Shown: piece after piece, positions 8,758 to 17,601 of the stretch | How positions within the stretch are numbered: the stretch's first letter is position 1 | Layout of the letters: every line of letters begins with the position of its first letter | Source of the DNA: Pseudomonas amygdali | GTDB taxonomy: Bacteria; Pseudomonadota; Gammaproteobacteria; Pseudomonadales; Pseudomonadaceae | Assembly: GCF_002699855.1 (NCBI RefSeq) | Contig: NZ_LKBW01000299.1 | Span: 19,834-83,833, forward strand | Length of the DNA: 64,000 bases | Direction of reading: 5' to 3' | Notes under the pieces: generated by a model | What the model saw: only the letters and a program-made list of their open reading frames with translations | Databases searched by the model: none | What the model was told of the DNA's origin: nothing | Made by a program: the position numbers and the translations under genes

Positions 8758-10238
8758 AGGTCGTCATCCTCAAGCAGCGGTTTCTTGTCGCCAAAGTATG
8801 ACGGCACCCCGCGCAGTACGCCTTGGAAGGCTTCAAGCGGCTTACCGATCTTCAGACCGTTGGCACTGATGCGGTATTCACGAATAGTGGACTCGTGAGT
8901 GCCCGTGCGCTTCTTGATGATGGATATCGCGCGACGCACCTGACCCAAAGCTTCGAAATAACGCAACAGAATAACGCTGTCGGCAAGGTAGGTAATGTCG
9001 ACCGGTGAGCGCATGTCACCGACCAGCCCGTGTTGTGCAACGGTCATGAAGGTCGATGCGCCCTGGCGATTGAGGTAGAGCAGAAGCTCGTGCATGTGCA
9101 AAACCAGTGCGCTCTCTTCCGGCATTGCCGCCTGATAACCGTTGATGCTGTCGATGATCACGGTCTTTATCTGCTTGCGGTCCACTGCGCGCCTTACGCG
9201 GTGCGCAAATTCGCCAGGAGAAAGCTCAGCCGCGTCGATCTGCTCGACCACCAGATTGCCGGTTTCCTGAAGCGCCCGCAGGTCAATCCCGAGCTTGAGC
9301 ATGCGTTCGAACAGCAGGCCCATTTCTTCATCGAATACGAACAGCCCCACGCGCTCGCCACGTGCCACTGCCTGTGCCGCGAAAACCAGTGAAATGAGCG
9401 ATTTACCGGTCCCGGCAGGGCCCAGAATCAGCGTGCTGGAGCCGCTTTCTATGCCGCCGCCCAGCAGGTCGTCCAGTTCTGTGATGCCGCTGCTGACCTG
9501 AGTACGGGCGTAATTGGAGCGGTGTTCGGCCGCTACCAGGCGTGGGAATACATGGATGCCGTTCTCGGCGATGGTGAAGTCGTGGAAACCGCCGCGGTAT
9601 TTCTGGCCGCGGTATTTGACGATCTTCAACCGTCTACGCTCGGCACCGTAGGTGGGTGTCAGCGCTTCAAGACGGATAACCCCGTGGGCCACACTGTGTA
9701 CGGTTTTATCCAGCGCTTCGGTGGTCAGGTCATCGAGCAGCAATACCGTCGCGTTATAACGCGTGAAGTAATGTTTGATGGCCAGAATCTGGCGTCTGTA
9801 GCGCAATGAACTTTGCGCCAGAAGACGAATTTCCGAGAGGCTGTCGATCACCACGCGAGAGGGTTTGACCCGCTCCACCACCTCGAATATCTGCCGCGTC
9901 GCTTCGCCCAGCTCCAGATCCGAGGAGTACAGCAGGCTTTGATGATGATCCGCATCAAGCAAGCTTTCAGGCGGCGTCAGCTCGAAAATATTGATCTGCT
10001 CGTCAAGCTCCCAGCCGTGTGAGGCAGCACCCGAGCGTAGCTCGCTTTCAGTCTCGGAAAGGGTGATGTACAGCGATATTTCACCCGCTGCTGCGCCTGC
10101 CTTCAGGAACTGCAGTGCCACGGTTGTCTTGCCGGTTCCGGGTTCTCCTTCAAGGAGAAAAACATGACTGCGTGAAAGACCACCCGCAAGGATGTCATCC
10201 AGACCTTCAATCCCGGTTGCCGCTTTTGACGTATTCAA
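8754..10238 (-). CDS. kaiC: KaiC-like double RecA ATPase
   Basis: Duplicated RecA-type ATPase of 494 residues with CI- and CII-like halves. The first Walker A is GEPGTGKTT (residues 31-39) with Walker B VVIDSLSE. The second is GPAGTGKS with Walker B VIIDSINGY. I chose the TTG at 10238 because GAGGG lies 6 nt upstream and the KaiC homology begins there; an in-frame ATG at 10277 adds 13 residues without such a site. No kaiA or kaiB is present in the window, so a cyanobacterial-type oscillator is not supported. The family often couples ATP-dependent hexamers to histidine kinases, which fits the overlapping downstream kinase gene. Confidence 0.9.
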   Translation of the reverse strand: MNTSKAATGIEGLDDILAGGLSRSHVFLLEGEPGTGKTTVALQFLKAGAAAGEISLYITLSETESELRSGAASHGWELDEQINIFELTPPESLLDADHHQSLLYSSDLELGEATRQIFEVVERVKPSRVVIDSLSEIRLLAQSSLRYRRQILAIKHYFTRYNATVLLLDDLTTEALDKTVHSVAHGVIRLEALTPTYGAERRRLKIVKYRGQKYRGGFHDFTIAENGIHVFPRLVAAEHRSNYARTQVSSGITELDDLLGGGIESGSSTLILGPAGTGKSLISLVFAAQAVARGERVGLFVFDEEMGLLFERMLKLGIDLRALQETGNLVVEQIDAAELSPGEFAHRVRRAVDRKQIKTVIIDSINGYQAAMPEESALVLHMHELLLYLNRQGASTFMTVAQHGLVGDMRSPVDITYLADSVILLRYFEALGQVRRAISIIKKRTGTHESTIREYRISANGLKIGKPLEAFQGVLRGVPSYFGDKKPLLEDDDL

Positions 10239-10458
10239 GTATCGCCCTCTAATAACCCATATAGGTTTTGCTATCACTGATTACTGGACCTCCCGGCATT
10301 CTGACCGTTCACACTATTTAACGGTAGCGGGTACAGCGAATATATAAACGCGGCTGGCGGTCGGTCCGGCAAATGTTACTTAAGCCCGGTTACGATGATT
10401 GCGTCGCTGCTGTTATAGTCCAGCGCCTGAATACTCAACATGCCCTGAGGATCACGTC

Positions 10459-11270
10459 GTGACCGATTATCAAAGTTTCCGGGTCGAGCTGGCTGACAGC
10501 ATTGCTCACGTACAGATCAACCGGCCTGAAAAGCTCAACGCAATGAACGAGGCGTTCTGGACTGAAATAATCGGCATATTCGACTGGATTGAGCGCAATG
10601 ACGAAGTGCGGGCAGTAATACTCAGCGGAGCGGGTAAACATTTTTCGTCGGGTATCGATCTGGCATTGCTGGCTTCTGTTGCCAACCAGATGGGCAAGGA
10701 TCCAGGCCGTAATGCCCGGCTGTTGAGGCGCAAGATCCGTGACATGCAGGCTTCGTTCACTGCAGTGGCAAATTGCCGAAAGCCGGTTCTGGCTGCTTTC
10801 AGGGCTATTGCCTGGGTGGTGCCATAGACCTGATTTCGGCCTGTGACATGCGTTACGCCGCCGCCGACGCCCAGTTTGCCATTCGCGAGATCGACATGGG
10901 CATGGCAGCGGATGTAGGGACTCTGCAACGTCTGCCGCGAATCATCGGCGATGGCGTGCTGCGTGAGCTGGCTTATACCGGGCGTACCGTGGGAGCTGAA
11001 GAGGCGCAGAGGATCGGGCTGGTCAATCGCACCTTCGATGACCTGGAAGGTCTGTTGCAGGGCGTCTTCGCGGTGGCCCGGGAGATAGCCGGCAAATCAC
11101 CCATTGCCATCGAAGGCACCAAGCAAATGATCAGCTACATGCGCGATCACCGAGTGGAGGACGGCCTGGAACACGTTGCCATCTGGAACGCAGCCATGCT
11201 GCAATCACCTGACCTGAAGCTGGCGATGGTTGCGCAGATGAACAAGCACAAGCCGGTCTTCGATAATTGA
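10459..11270 (+). pseudogene. Dienoyl-CoA isomerase-like crotonase, broken by a 1-nt deletion
   Basis: Two adjacent frames together encode one crotonase of about 270 residues. The first frame runs from GTG 10459 (TGAGGA upstream) to about 10797 and holds the first oxyanion-hole loop (HFSSGIDL). The second continues from about 10798 with QGYCLGGAIDL, the second oxyanion loop. One base is missing in the codon before that Gln. The segment EIDMGMAADVGTLQRLP matches the delta3,5-delta2,4-dienoyl-CoA isomerase branch (ECH1-like), including the catalytic acidic residues. If the deletion is real, translation stops at 10827, after the first half. A sequencing error is the main alternative, because the rest of both frames is intact. 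Confidence 0.85.
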
Positions 11271-11309
11271 TTCATGATAGAGCTCGAATCTGAGCAAAGG
11301 AGTTTTTCC

Positions 11310-12146
11310 ATGGCGCACCCGGAGCGTTGGACAACTGCAGTTCTGGATGTCGAGGCCGGTGGTGGTTTGGCTGTGGTCCAGAGTGATCAGGGGTTTTTGC
11401 TGGATACCAATGGGGCAATGTTCCCCAGAGGCTGGCTGGCGGGGCTGGATTTGCCAGTGCAGAGCGAGCACGGCATCGGCTATTTTGAGGGTGAGCCTGT
11501 CTACCTGCTGGTGCTTGAGCGCTCGGTTGCGGTGGAGGGCTGTTCGTGGCAAGGCTTGCGTCAGTTCATGCTGGAAGGCGATTTTGCGGTCTTCCAGATG
11601 CTCGGCTACGCCGCGCAAGTCAGTACGTGGGCCAGAGAACATCGCTTTTGCGGAGCCTGCGGTCGTGCGACGGTGCAGATCCGTGGAGAGCGGGCGATGT
11701 TCTGCGAGCACGACAACCTGCGTCTGTACCCGCGTATTTCCCCGAGCATGATCGTGCTGGTCACGCGGGGCGATGAAATACTGCTGGCCCGCTCACCACG
11801 GTTTGTCACCGGCATGTACAGCGCGCTGGCAGGGTTTGTAGAGCCGGGCGAGTCTGCCGAAGACTGCGTGCACCGCGAAGTGATGGAAGAAGTGCAGGTG
11901 CGCATCAAGAACCTGAAATACATGGGCAGCCAGTGCTGGCCGTTTCCGCACTCGATGATGCTTGGCTTCCATGCCGAATATGATAGCGGTGACATAGTGC
12001 CCCAGGCGGAAGAAATCGAGGACGCACGCTGGTTTCATGTTGATGACTTGCCGCCGTTACCGGCCAACCGTTCTATCGCCCGCTATCTTATCGAGGCGTA
12101 TCTGGCCGAGCGCTCAGGCGCCCCCGAACCAGTGCTGCCAGGCTAG
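11310..12146 (+). CDS. nudC: NADH pyrophosphatase NudC (NAD-cap decapping Nudix hydrolase)
   Basis: Nudix hydrolase of 278 residues that cleaves NADH to NMNH and AMP and removes NAD caps from RNA. A four-cysteine zinc ribbon (CGACG ... MFCEHD) sits in the middle. The Nudix box [20 protein letters not shown] follows, then the NudC signature [12 protein letters not shown] 11310 is preferred because AAAGGAG lies 7 nt upstream and the sequence [10 protein letters not shown] is the usual start of Pseudomonas NudC; the ATG at 11274 lacks this. The 3' end overlaps the convergent permease gene by 33 nt. Confidence 0.95.
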   Translation: MAHPERWTTAVLDVEAGGGLAVVQSDQGFLLDTNGAMFPRGWLAGLDLPVQSEHGIGYFEGEPVYLLVLERSVAVEGCSWQGLRQFMLEGDFAVFQMLGYAAQVSTWAREHRFCGACGRATVQIRGERAMFCEHDNLRLYPRISPSMIVLVTRGDEILLARSPRFVTGMYSALAGFVEPGESAEDCVHREVMEEVQVRIKNLKYMGSQCWPFPHSMMLGFHAEYDSGDIVPQAEEIEDARWFHVDDLPPLPANRSIARYLIEAYLAERSGAPEPVLPG

Positions 12147-12893
12147 GCGCACGGTCAGGCCCAATACCACGGTGATGAACACTGGGCGGATGAATTTGGC
12201 ACCGCCCTTGATTGCAGTGCCTGCGCCGAAGTAGGCACCCAGCATTACCGCAAGGCCCATGCTCAGGCCGATGATATAGTCCACCTGGCCGGAAAATATG
12301 AATACCGAAAGCGCCACGGCATTGCTGACGAAATTCATGCTGCGCGCCACGCCGCTGGCCTTGACCAGATCCACCGGGTAGAGCAGCAGCGTGCTGACCG
12401 TCCAGAAGGCGCCGGTACCGGGCCCGGCAACACCGTCATAGAAGCCCAGCCCCAGCCCTTGTGGCAGTTGCCATTTCTTTTTGATCGGAGCATTGCTATC
12501 CAGTGGTGCCTTGGGCGTGCCGCCAAACAGCAAGTACAGCCCGCAACCGAACACAATGACCGGCAACATCTGGTTCAGCCATTCGGCTGGCAGGTAATGA
12601 GCAATGACCGCGCCGGCTGCGGCACCCACCGCAGTGCCGACCACTGCGTGTATCCACTGTCTGGGATGAAACAGTTTGCGGCGATAGAACGTAAAACTGG
12701 CGGTTGCCGAACCGAACGTCGAACTGAGCTTGTTAGTGCTCAGCACCAGATGCGGTGGCAGACCGGCTGTCATCCGGGCGGGTGTAGTAAGCAGTCCGCC
12801 ACCACCGGCGATGGCGTCTATAAAACCCGCGATGAACGCAACGACAGCAAGAATGGCGAGGGTGGTCAGGTCGACGCTGAGTTCAAAAGGCAT
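12114..12893 (-). CDS. TauE/SafE family membrane permease
   Basis: Hydrophobic protein of 259 residues with about eight membrane segments. The family marks are [16 protein letters not shown] near the N-terminus and [15 protein letters not shown] in the second half, the duplicated TauE/SafE signature. Members export or import small sulfur- or carbon-containing anions such as sulfite or sulfoacetate; the substrate here cannot be read from sequence. ATG 12893 is chosen because it opens directly on the first membrane segment; the frame extends upstream without homology. The gene ends inside the 3' end of nudC on the opposite strand. Confidence 0.88.
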   Translation of the reverse strand: MPFELSVDLTTLAILAVVAFIAGFIDAIAGGGGLLTTPARMTAGLPPHLVLSTNKLSSTFGSATASFTFYRRKLFHPRQWIHAVVGTAVGAAAGAVIAHYLPAEWLNQMLPVIVFGCGLYLLFGGTPKAPLDSNAPIKKKWQLPQGLGLGFYDGVAGPGTGAFWTVSTLLLYPVDLVKASGVARSMNFVSNAVALSVFIFSGQVDYIIGLSMGLAVMLGAYFGAGTAIKGGAKFIRPVFITVVLGLTVRLAWQHWFGGA

Positions 12894-12985
12894 GGTGGCA
12901 AGCGTGCTTATAGGGGAGGCGGGAGGGGGCAGAATGGCTGCCTGAATGTGGCGCATTCTACCCCCTTGCCAAGCGTTGCAGGAAG

Positions 12986-14134
12986 TCAGATATCGCTGAG
13001 CGCGACCCAGCGTTGCTCGGCGGCGGCGAGGCGAATGGCAGTCGCCAGACGCTCGATCTGCCAGGCTTCTTCGAAGTCCGGACCACGGCTGCCCTTGCCG
13101 CATACCGCAAGAATGAGTGCCTGTACCTCAAGTGCCTTGAGTTCGTTGTAACCCAGCTGATGGCCTGGTGCCGGGCAGAATGCCGCGTAACCGGGTTGCG
13201 CAGGGCCTGCCAGAAGACGCTGAAAACCATCGCGCCCAGCTGCGCCAGTGCGATAGATGCGCAGTTCGTTAAGGCGCTCCTGATCGAATGCCAATGTGCC
13301 CTTGGTGCCGCTGATTTCGAAACTCAGGTGGTTTTTGTAGCCGTGTTTCAGCCAACTGCTACTGAACGTTCCGCGCGCACCATTGGCAAAACGCAGCAGT
13401 GCGTGGGTCTGGTCATCCACTGCGATGCTGCGCATTTCCTGGCTTCCGTTCCTCGCAGGGCGTTGGCGGTGTACGGTGCTGGAGTCTGCGCAGACCGCTT
13501 CGACATCGCCCAGCAAATGGCGAGCCATCGCCAGCAAGTGACTGCCCAGATCGGCCAGCGCGCCGCCCGCATGCGCCGCTTCGCAACGCCACGACCAAGG
13601 GGACGACGGGTTGCCCATGAAGTCCTCGCTGAACTCACCCTGAAAACTGACGATATCGCCCAGTTCGCCCGCGTCGATCATTTCCCTGGCAAGGCCGATC
13701 ATAGGGTTGTGCTGGTAGTTGTAGCCAACCTGAGTAACAACCTCGGCGGCCTTGGCGCTACGGCGCATGTCGTCGGCCTGGGCGAGGCTCACCGCCAGCG
13801 GTTTTTCGCAATACACTGCCTTGCCTGCGGCGATGGCGGCCATGGCCATGGGGAAATGCAGATGATTGGGCGTTGTGATCGCCACGATCTGCACCTGCGG
13901 ATCACTGATCAGGTGCTGCCAGTCAGCGTGGCTGTGATCGAAGCCCCAGGCGCTAGCGCACTGCTCGGCCCTGACGCTGTCCGCATCCGCCAGGGCGGTC
14001 AGCCGAATGCGTGCCGGCAGATCAAGGGCGGCATTCGCATTGCCGAAGGCCAGGGCGTGGGCACGGCCCATGAAACCGGTGCCGATCAGCCCGATGCCCA
14101 GTTGCGCCTGAGACGTAGAAGGGTTTTCCCGCAT
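12986..14134 (-). CDS. Gfo/Idh/MocA family NAD(P)-dependent oxidoreductase
   Basis: 382-residue dehydrogenase of the glucose-fructose oxidoreductase/inositol dehydrogenase family. The N-terminal Rossmann motif is GTGFMGRAHA. The conserved EKPLA lysine motif of the active site follows, and the DLGSHLLAMA segment carries the catalytic-region histidine. Members oxidise sugars, inositols or amino-sugars; the substrate here is unknown. GGAG lies 6 nt before the ATG. An AT-rich inverted repeat 40-60 nt upstream suggests separate regulation by a sugar-responsive repressor. The next upstream gene on the same strand is an SDR starting 100 nt away, so the two may share a pathway. Confidence 0.9.
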   Translation of the reverse strand: MRENPSTSQAQLGIGLIGTGFMGRAHALAFGNANAALDLPARIRLTALADADSVRAEQCASAWGFDHSHADWQHLISDPQVQIVAITTPNHLHFPMAMAAIAAGKAVYCEKPLAVSLAQADDMRRSAKAAEVVTQVGYNYQHNPMIGLAREMIDAGELGDIVSFQGEFSEDFMGNPSSPWSWRCEAAHAGGALADLGSHLLAMARHLLGDVEAVCADSSTVHRQRPARNGSQEMRSIAVDDQTHALLRFANGARGTFSSSWLKHGYKNHLSFEISGTKGTLAFDQERLNELRIYRTGAAGRDGFQRLLAGPAQPGYAAFCPAPGHQLGYNELKALEVQALILAVCGKGSRGPDFEEAWQIERLATAIRLAAAEQRWVALSDI

Positions 14135-14174
14135 GACATTCTCCAGAGAGGATTGTTGTTGTGCGGAAAATATA

Positions 14175-14197
14175 TTCCATAAATATAAAATATGGAA
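14175..14197 (-). promoter_or_regulatory. Inverted-repeat operator candidate upstream of the Gfo/Idh gene
   Basis: TTCCATA and TATGGAA are separated by 9 nt in a strongly AT-rich stretch that contrasts with the GC-rich surroundings. A further GGAAAATATATTCC dyad overlaps its left side. The site lies 41-63 nt upstream of the start codon, where a repressor would block the promoter. The regulator is not identifiable here. Confidence 0.4.
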
Positions 14198-14236
14198 AAT
14201 TAATTCATTTTTCAGCGTGGTAGTAAGTTCCAGACA

Positions 14237-15004
14237 TCAGGATAAAAATCCGCCGTCGACATTAAGCGCAACGCCGGTGGTGTAGCTGGATGCTGCGCTC
14301 GCCAGATACAAGCCCGCCCCAGCCATTTCGCTGGGCGCTGCGACGCGTTTCAGCGGAATCTGCGCCAGGGCCATATTGAGAATCGCATCGTTCTTGACCA
14401 GCGCCGATGCAAATCGGGTATCTGTGAGGCCGGGCAGCAAAGCGTTGCAGCGAATTCCGAACTCGGCGCATTCCTTGGCGAACACCTTGGTCATGTTGAC
14501 CACCGCCGCTTTGGTCATTGAATAGACACCTTGATAGGCACCCGGCGACACCGCATTGATGGATGCAACATTGATAATGCTGCCACCGCCGCCTTCGCGC
14601 ATCAGCTTGCCGGCTTCCACCGACATGAAGAAATAGCCGCGAATGTTAACGTCGATAGTCTTTTGAAACGCGCTGAGGTCGGTGTCCAGCACATTGCAGA
14701 ACTGCGGGTTGGTGGCTGCGTTGTTGACCAGTATATCCAGGCGCCCGAATTGCTCGCGAATCTGGGCGAAAACGCTGGTTATCTGCTCCATCTCGCCAAT
14801 ATGGCAGGCAATGGCTGTGGCCTTGCCGCCCTCGCTGATGATGGCGTCGGCAACCGCCTGACACCCGTCGAGCTTGCGGCTCGACACAACAACGTGCGCG
14901 CCCTGTTGAGCGAGCAGCCTGGCAGTGGCTTCACCGATTCCCCGGCTCGCACCTGAAACAAAAGCAACCTTGCCATCAAGGTCGAAAAGCTGGGTTCTGG
15001 ACAT
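14237..15004 (-). CDS. SDR family oxidoreductase
   Basis: Classical short-chain dehydrogenase of 255 residues. It has the NAD(P) loop GASRGIGEA, the NNAA motif and the catalytic YSMTK pair (Tyr-x-x-x-Lys) preceded by the SINAVS serine region. It ends in NVDGGFLS, as in 3-oxoacyl-reductase-like and glucose-dehydrogenase-like SDRs. It follows the phosphotransferase gene by 27 nt on the same strand, so the two form an operon. With the SCP2 and phosphatase genes further upstream this suggests lipid or hydroxyacyl-CoA metabolism (inference). The exact substrate is unknown. Confidence 0.9.
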   Translation of the reverse strand: MSRTQLFDLDGKVAFVSGASRGIGEATARLLAQQGAHVVVSSRKLDGCQAVADAIISEGGKATAIACHIGEMEQITSVFAQIREQFGRLDILVNNAATNPQFCNVLDTDLSAFQKTIDVNIRGYFFMSVEAGKLMREGGGGSIINVASINAVSPGAYQGVYSMTKAAVVNMTKVFAKECAEFGIRCNALLPGLTDTRFASALVKNDAILNMALAQIPLKRVAAPSEMAGAGLYLASAASSYTTGVALNVDGGFLS

Positions 15005-15031
15005 GTCGTTTCCTTGTCTTGGCGTTGGCGG

Positions 15032-16099
15032 TCAAAGGCTGGATTTGGTGATTACATTCAGGCTCATCTGCTCCAGCAGCCTGTTCATGTCAATGAACCG
15101 GGCAAAGCGCTTGTCCTGAGTCTGTCCATGGAAAAAACGGTAGTAAATCTGTTGCACGATACCGGCCAGACGAAACAGGCCGTAGGTGTAGTAGAAGTCG
15201 AAATTGTCGATACGGATGCCCGAACGTTCGGCGTAATAGTCGACGAACGCCTGGCGCGTCAGCATGCCGGGGGCATTGCTCGGCTGGCGACGCGTCAACT
15301 GAACCGGCAGCGGGTCGTCAGCCTGGACCCAGTAGGCGAGGGTATTGCCCAGGTCCATCAGCGGATCACCGAGCGTGGTCAGTTCCCAGTCCAGCACGCC
15401 GATGATGTTCATCGGGTTATCCGGATCGAGGATCACATTGTCGAAGCGGTAGTCGTTATGCACGATGCTGGAGGTGGGCGAGTCGGCGGGCATTTTGTCT
15501 GCCAGCCACGCCTGGACCTGCTCCCATGCCGGAGCGTCCGGGGTTCGCGCTTTTTCATAACGCTCCGACCAGCCCGAAATCTGCCGCTGCACGTAACCCT
15601 GGGGTTTGCCCAGATCACCCAGGCCGCACGCCTGGTAATCAACGCGGTGCAAGTCCACCAGTTTGTTGATGAAGCTCTTGCACAGGTCTTCAGTCTGTCG
15701 TGCATCCAGCGCCAATTCGGGCGGCAGGTCAGAGCGCAGGATGATCCCCTTGACGCGCTGCATCACGTAAAACTCCGAGCCGATCACCGACTCATCCGTA
15801 CAGTGCAGGTACGCTTGCGGGCAATAGGGGAAGGCATTCTTGAGCTGATTGAGAATGCGGTATTCACGACCCATGTCATGTGCCGATCGCGCCTTGTGTC
15901 CGAACGGCGGGCGCCGCAGCACTAACTCGCGCTCGGGGTACTGAATCAGATAAGTCAGGTTCGATGCGCCACCGGGGAACTGACTGATCGCCGGGGTGCC
16001 ATGCAGATCCGCCAGATGCGCCTTCAGGTACGGATCTATCAGGGAGGCGTCCAGTTCTTCGCCGCTGCGAATCCCGGTGGACTGGTCAGTCAGTGCCAT
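15032..16099 (-). CDS. ACAD10/11-type phosphotransferase (APH kinase fold)
   Basis: 355-residue kinase-fold protein. The catalytic HNDYRFDN loop and the metal-binding GVLDWE motif are intact, and QFPGGASNLTY forms the glycine-rich nucleotide loop. This is not an antibiotic-resistance enzyme. The closest well-studied relatives are the kinase halves of ACAD10/ACAD11 and LvaA, which phosphorylate 4-hydroxyacyl-CoA so that an acyl-CoA dehydrogenase partner can eliminate the phosphate. A free-standing ACAD11-like dehydrogenase lies about 24 kb away in this window. Co-transcribed with the SDR downstream (27-nt gap). Confidence 0.88.
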   Translation of the reverse strand: MALTDQSTGIRSGEELDASLIDPYLKAHLADLHGTPAISQFPGGASNLTYLIQYPERELVLRRPPFGHKARSAHDMGREYRILNQLKNAFPYCPQAYLHCTDESVIGSEFYVMQRVKGIILRSDLPPELALDARQTEDLCKSFINKLVDLHRVDYQACGLGDLGKPQGYVQRQISGWSERYEKARTPDAPAWEQVQAWLADKMPADSPTSSIVHNDYRFDNVILDPDNPMNIIGVLDWELTTLGDPLMDLGNTLAYWVQADDPLPVQLTRRQPSNAPGMLTRQAFVDYYAERSGIRIDNFDFYYTYGLFRLAGIVQQIYYRFFHGQTQDKRFARFIDMNRLLEQMSLNVITKSSL

Positions 16100-16251
16100 A
16101 CGTATACCTTGTGTTTATTATGGTCAGCTCAAACTATTGACTAATCTAATGATCGTCTGAACCACGAGCAAGCTCGCGGCAGCGTTATAGACTAGCGTGT
16201 TGCCGGGCAATCAGCGGCTCTGATTGCTGCTTTGTACAGAACGGCACAGAC

Positions 16252-16286
16252 AAAAAAACCGAAGCCGGCGGGGCTTCGGTTTTTTT
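16252..16286 (-). terminator. Strong bidirectional rho-independent terminator
   Basis: A perfect inverted repeat (AAAAAAACCGAAGCC / GGCTTCGGTTTTTTT) with a short loop gives a GC stem flanked by A and T runs on both sides. It lies just downstream of the SCP2 gene on the minus strand and separates it from the phosphotransferase-SDR unit. Confidence 0.88.
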
Positions 16287-16312
16287 GGTGCAGCTTGCAA
16301 AGTGTCAGGTGT

Positions 16313-16630
16313 TTAAACCGGGAACAGTTCGCTGAGCTTCATGGCCAGCATCATGTCGCCTTCGGCGCGCAGCTTGCCGCCCATGAATGCCTGCATGCCA
16401 TCGGTCTCGCCGCTGACAATGCCCTTGAGGGTTTCGCTGTCCATGACCAGGGTCACGTTGGCGTCCGGGTTTTCGCCTTCCTGCAATTCGCAGGTGCTGT
16501 CCTTGACGATCAGGGCGTAGTGTTTGTCTTCGTCGGTGATATGGAAACCGAAGACCAGGTCCAGACCGGCAGCAGCAGCCGGGTTGAACTTGTTCTTCAT
16601 GGTTTGTACGGCGTCTGCTACTGAGGTCAT
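16313..16630 (-). CDS. SCP2 sterol-carrier/lipid-binding domain protein
   Basis: Small single-domain protein of 105 residues, matching the SCP2 fold from end to end. It has the usual pattern of a hydrophobic core (GLDLVFGFHIT), an acidic strand and the GKLRAEGDMMLAMKLSELF helix near the C-terminus. SCP2 proteins bind fatty acids, acyl-CoAs or sterol-like lipids in the cytoplasm and are often paired with fatty-acid enzymes. The start at 16630 is preferred over a longer reading in another frame. A strong terminator follows directly, and a histidine phosphatase gene lies 55 nt upstream on the same strand. Confidence 0.92.
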   Translation of the reverse strand: MTSVADAVQTMKNKFNPAAAAGLDLVFGFHITDEDKHYALIVKDSTCELQEGENPDANVTLVMDSETLKGIVSGETDGMQAFMGGKLRAEGDMMLAMKLSELFPV

Positions 16631-16685
16631 GTCTTGATCCTTTTGTGGTGAGTACTTGCGTCCGCAAGGACGCGATTGGCCGGGC

Positions 16686-17396
16686 TCAGCGATAGGTAAT
16701 GAGCGTCGGCGTCTTCAGCAGTTGCAAGTGTGTGTAACCGTTAAAGGAAGCCAGGGTAACGTCGTTGCCTTTGAATTTGAGCTGATGCAGAGAAGTGTTG
16801 ACGATATGCCAGTGCAGCTCCAGTGCCTTTGCTGCAGGCATTCCGGTAACGAGGTGGAGCAGGGCAGTAATGGTGCCGCCGGAGGTGAACACGGCAATAC
16901 GCTCATGCGGACCTGCGTCCTGAAGAATTCTGTCCAGGCCTGCCTTGACGCGGTCTAAGAAACCTTGCCAGCTTTGCAGCCCCGGCGTGTCCTGCTCGCC
17001 ACTCAGCCAGCGTTTGGTAATCAGGTTGAACAACCGATGAAACCCTGCGGGGTTGCCAGCCACGTCGCGCAGAATATCCAGTGCTTGCGGTTCATCGACA
17101 AGCATCGCCGGTATCAACGCCCTGATCACGCCTTCAGCGTCGAATTCATCGAAGGCGCTGTCGAGCTGTACGGGAGGCGTTTCAATACCTGCTTCTGTGT
17201 ACTGGCCCAGCACATGCTGTGCCGTGTCTTTCTGGCGCAGGAGCTCACCCGATACACACCGGTCAAAGGTCACGCCCGACTGCGCGAGGTGAGCACCCAG
17301 CACTTGTGACTGACGAATGCCCATGGGCGACAGGACGTCGTAATTGTCTGCACCAAATGAGGCCTGGCCATGTCGTATCAGATAGATGCTGCCCAC
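16686..17396 (-). CDS. Histidine phosphatase (phosphoglycerate mutase-like) family protein
   Basis: 236-residue member of the histidine phosphatase superfamily. The phosphohistidine motif LIRHGQASFG lies near the N-terminus, and the second catalytic region reads AVFTSGGTITALLHL, where mutases have GH and this protein has SGG. The change from the usual catalytic histidine to a glycine-rich loop suggests a divergent branch. It is more likely a broad phosphatase than a glycolytic mutase. It shares direction with the SCP2 gene 55 nt downstream. Its position next to SCP2 and the kinase-fold protein makes a role in removing phosphate from lipid-linked intermediates conceivable but unproven. Confidence 0.85.
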   Translation of the reverse strand: MGSIYLIRHGQASFGADNYDVLSPMGIRQSQVLGAHLAQSGVTFDRCVSGELLRQKDTAQHVLGQYTEAGIETPPVQLDSAFDEFDAEGVIRALIPAMLVDEPQALDILRDVAGNPAGFHRLFNLITKRWLSGEQDTPGLQSWQGFLDRVKAGLDRILQDAGPHERIAVFTSGGTITALLHLVTGMPAAKALELHWHIVNTSLHQLKFKGNDVTLASFNGYTHLQLLKTPTLITYR

Positions 17397-17601
17397 GTCC
17401 GTGTTGTCTCGGTACGTTGAAGGTGGGTCGAGGTTATGAGGGATGCCGGGCGACTGTCAATGAAAAAACATACGCTCGTTTGAAATCATCGTTTTAATGG
17501 TTTGTAACGGCTCGATAGCTGGTGCGTCGCACGGGGCGTCGGTATGCTGCATTTATTGCGGCCCTTGATTGGTAAAGGCCTGACGCAAATGAGGGATATT
17601 C

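Noticed and set aside
8754..10238. A circadian clock locus
   Set aside because: Only a KaiC homologue is present; kaiA and kaiB are absent from the window, and Pseudomonas KaiC proteins usually pair with kinases.
15032..16099. Aminoglycoside resistance gene
   Set aside because: The kinase fold is shared, but the sequence belongs with ACAD10/11-type phosphotransferases and lies in a conserved core metabolic block.
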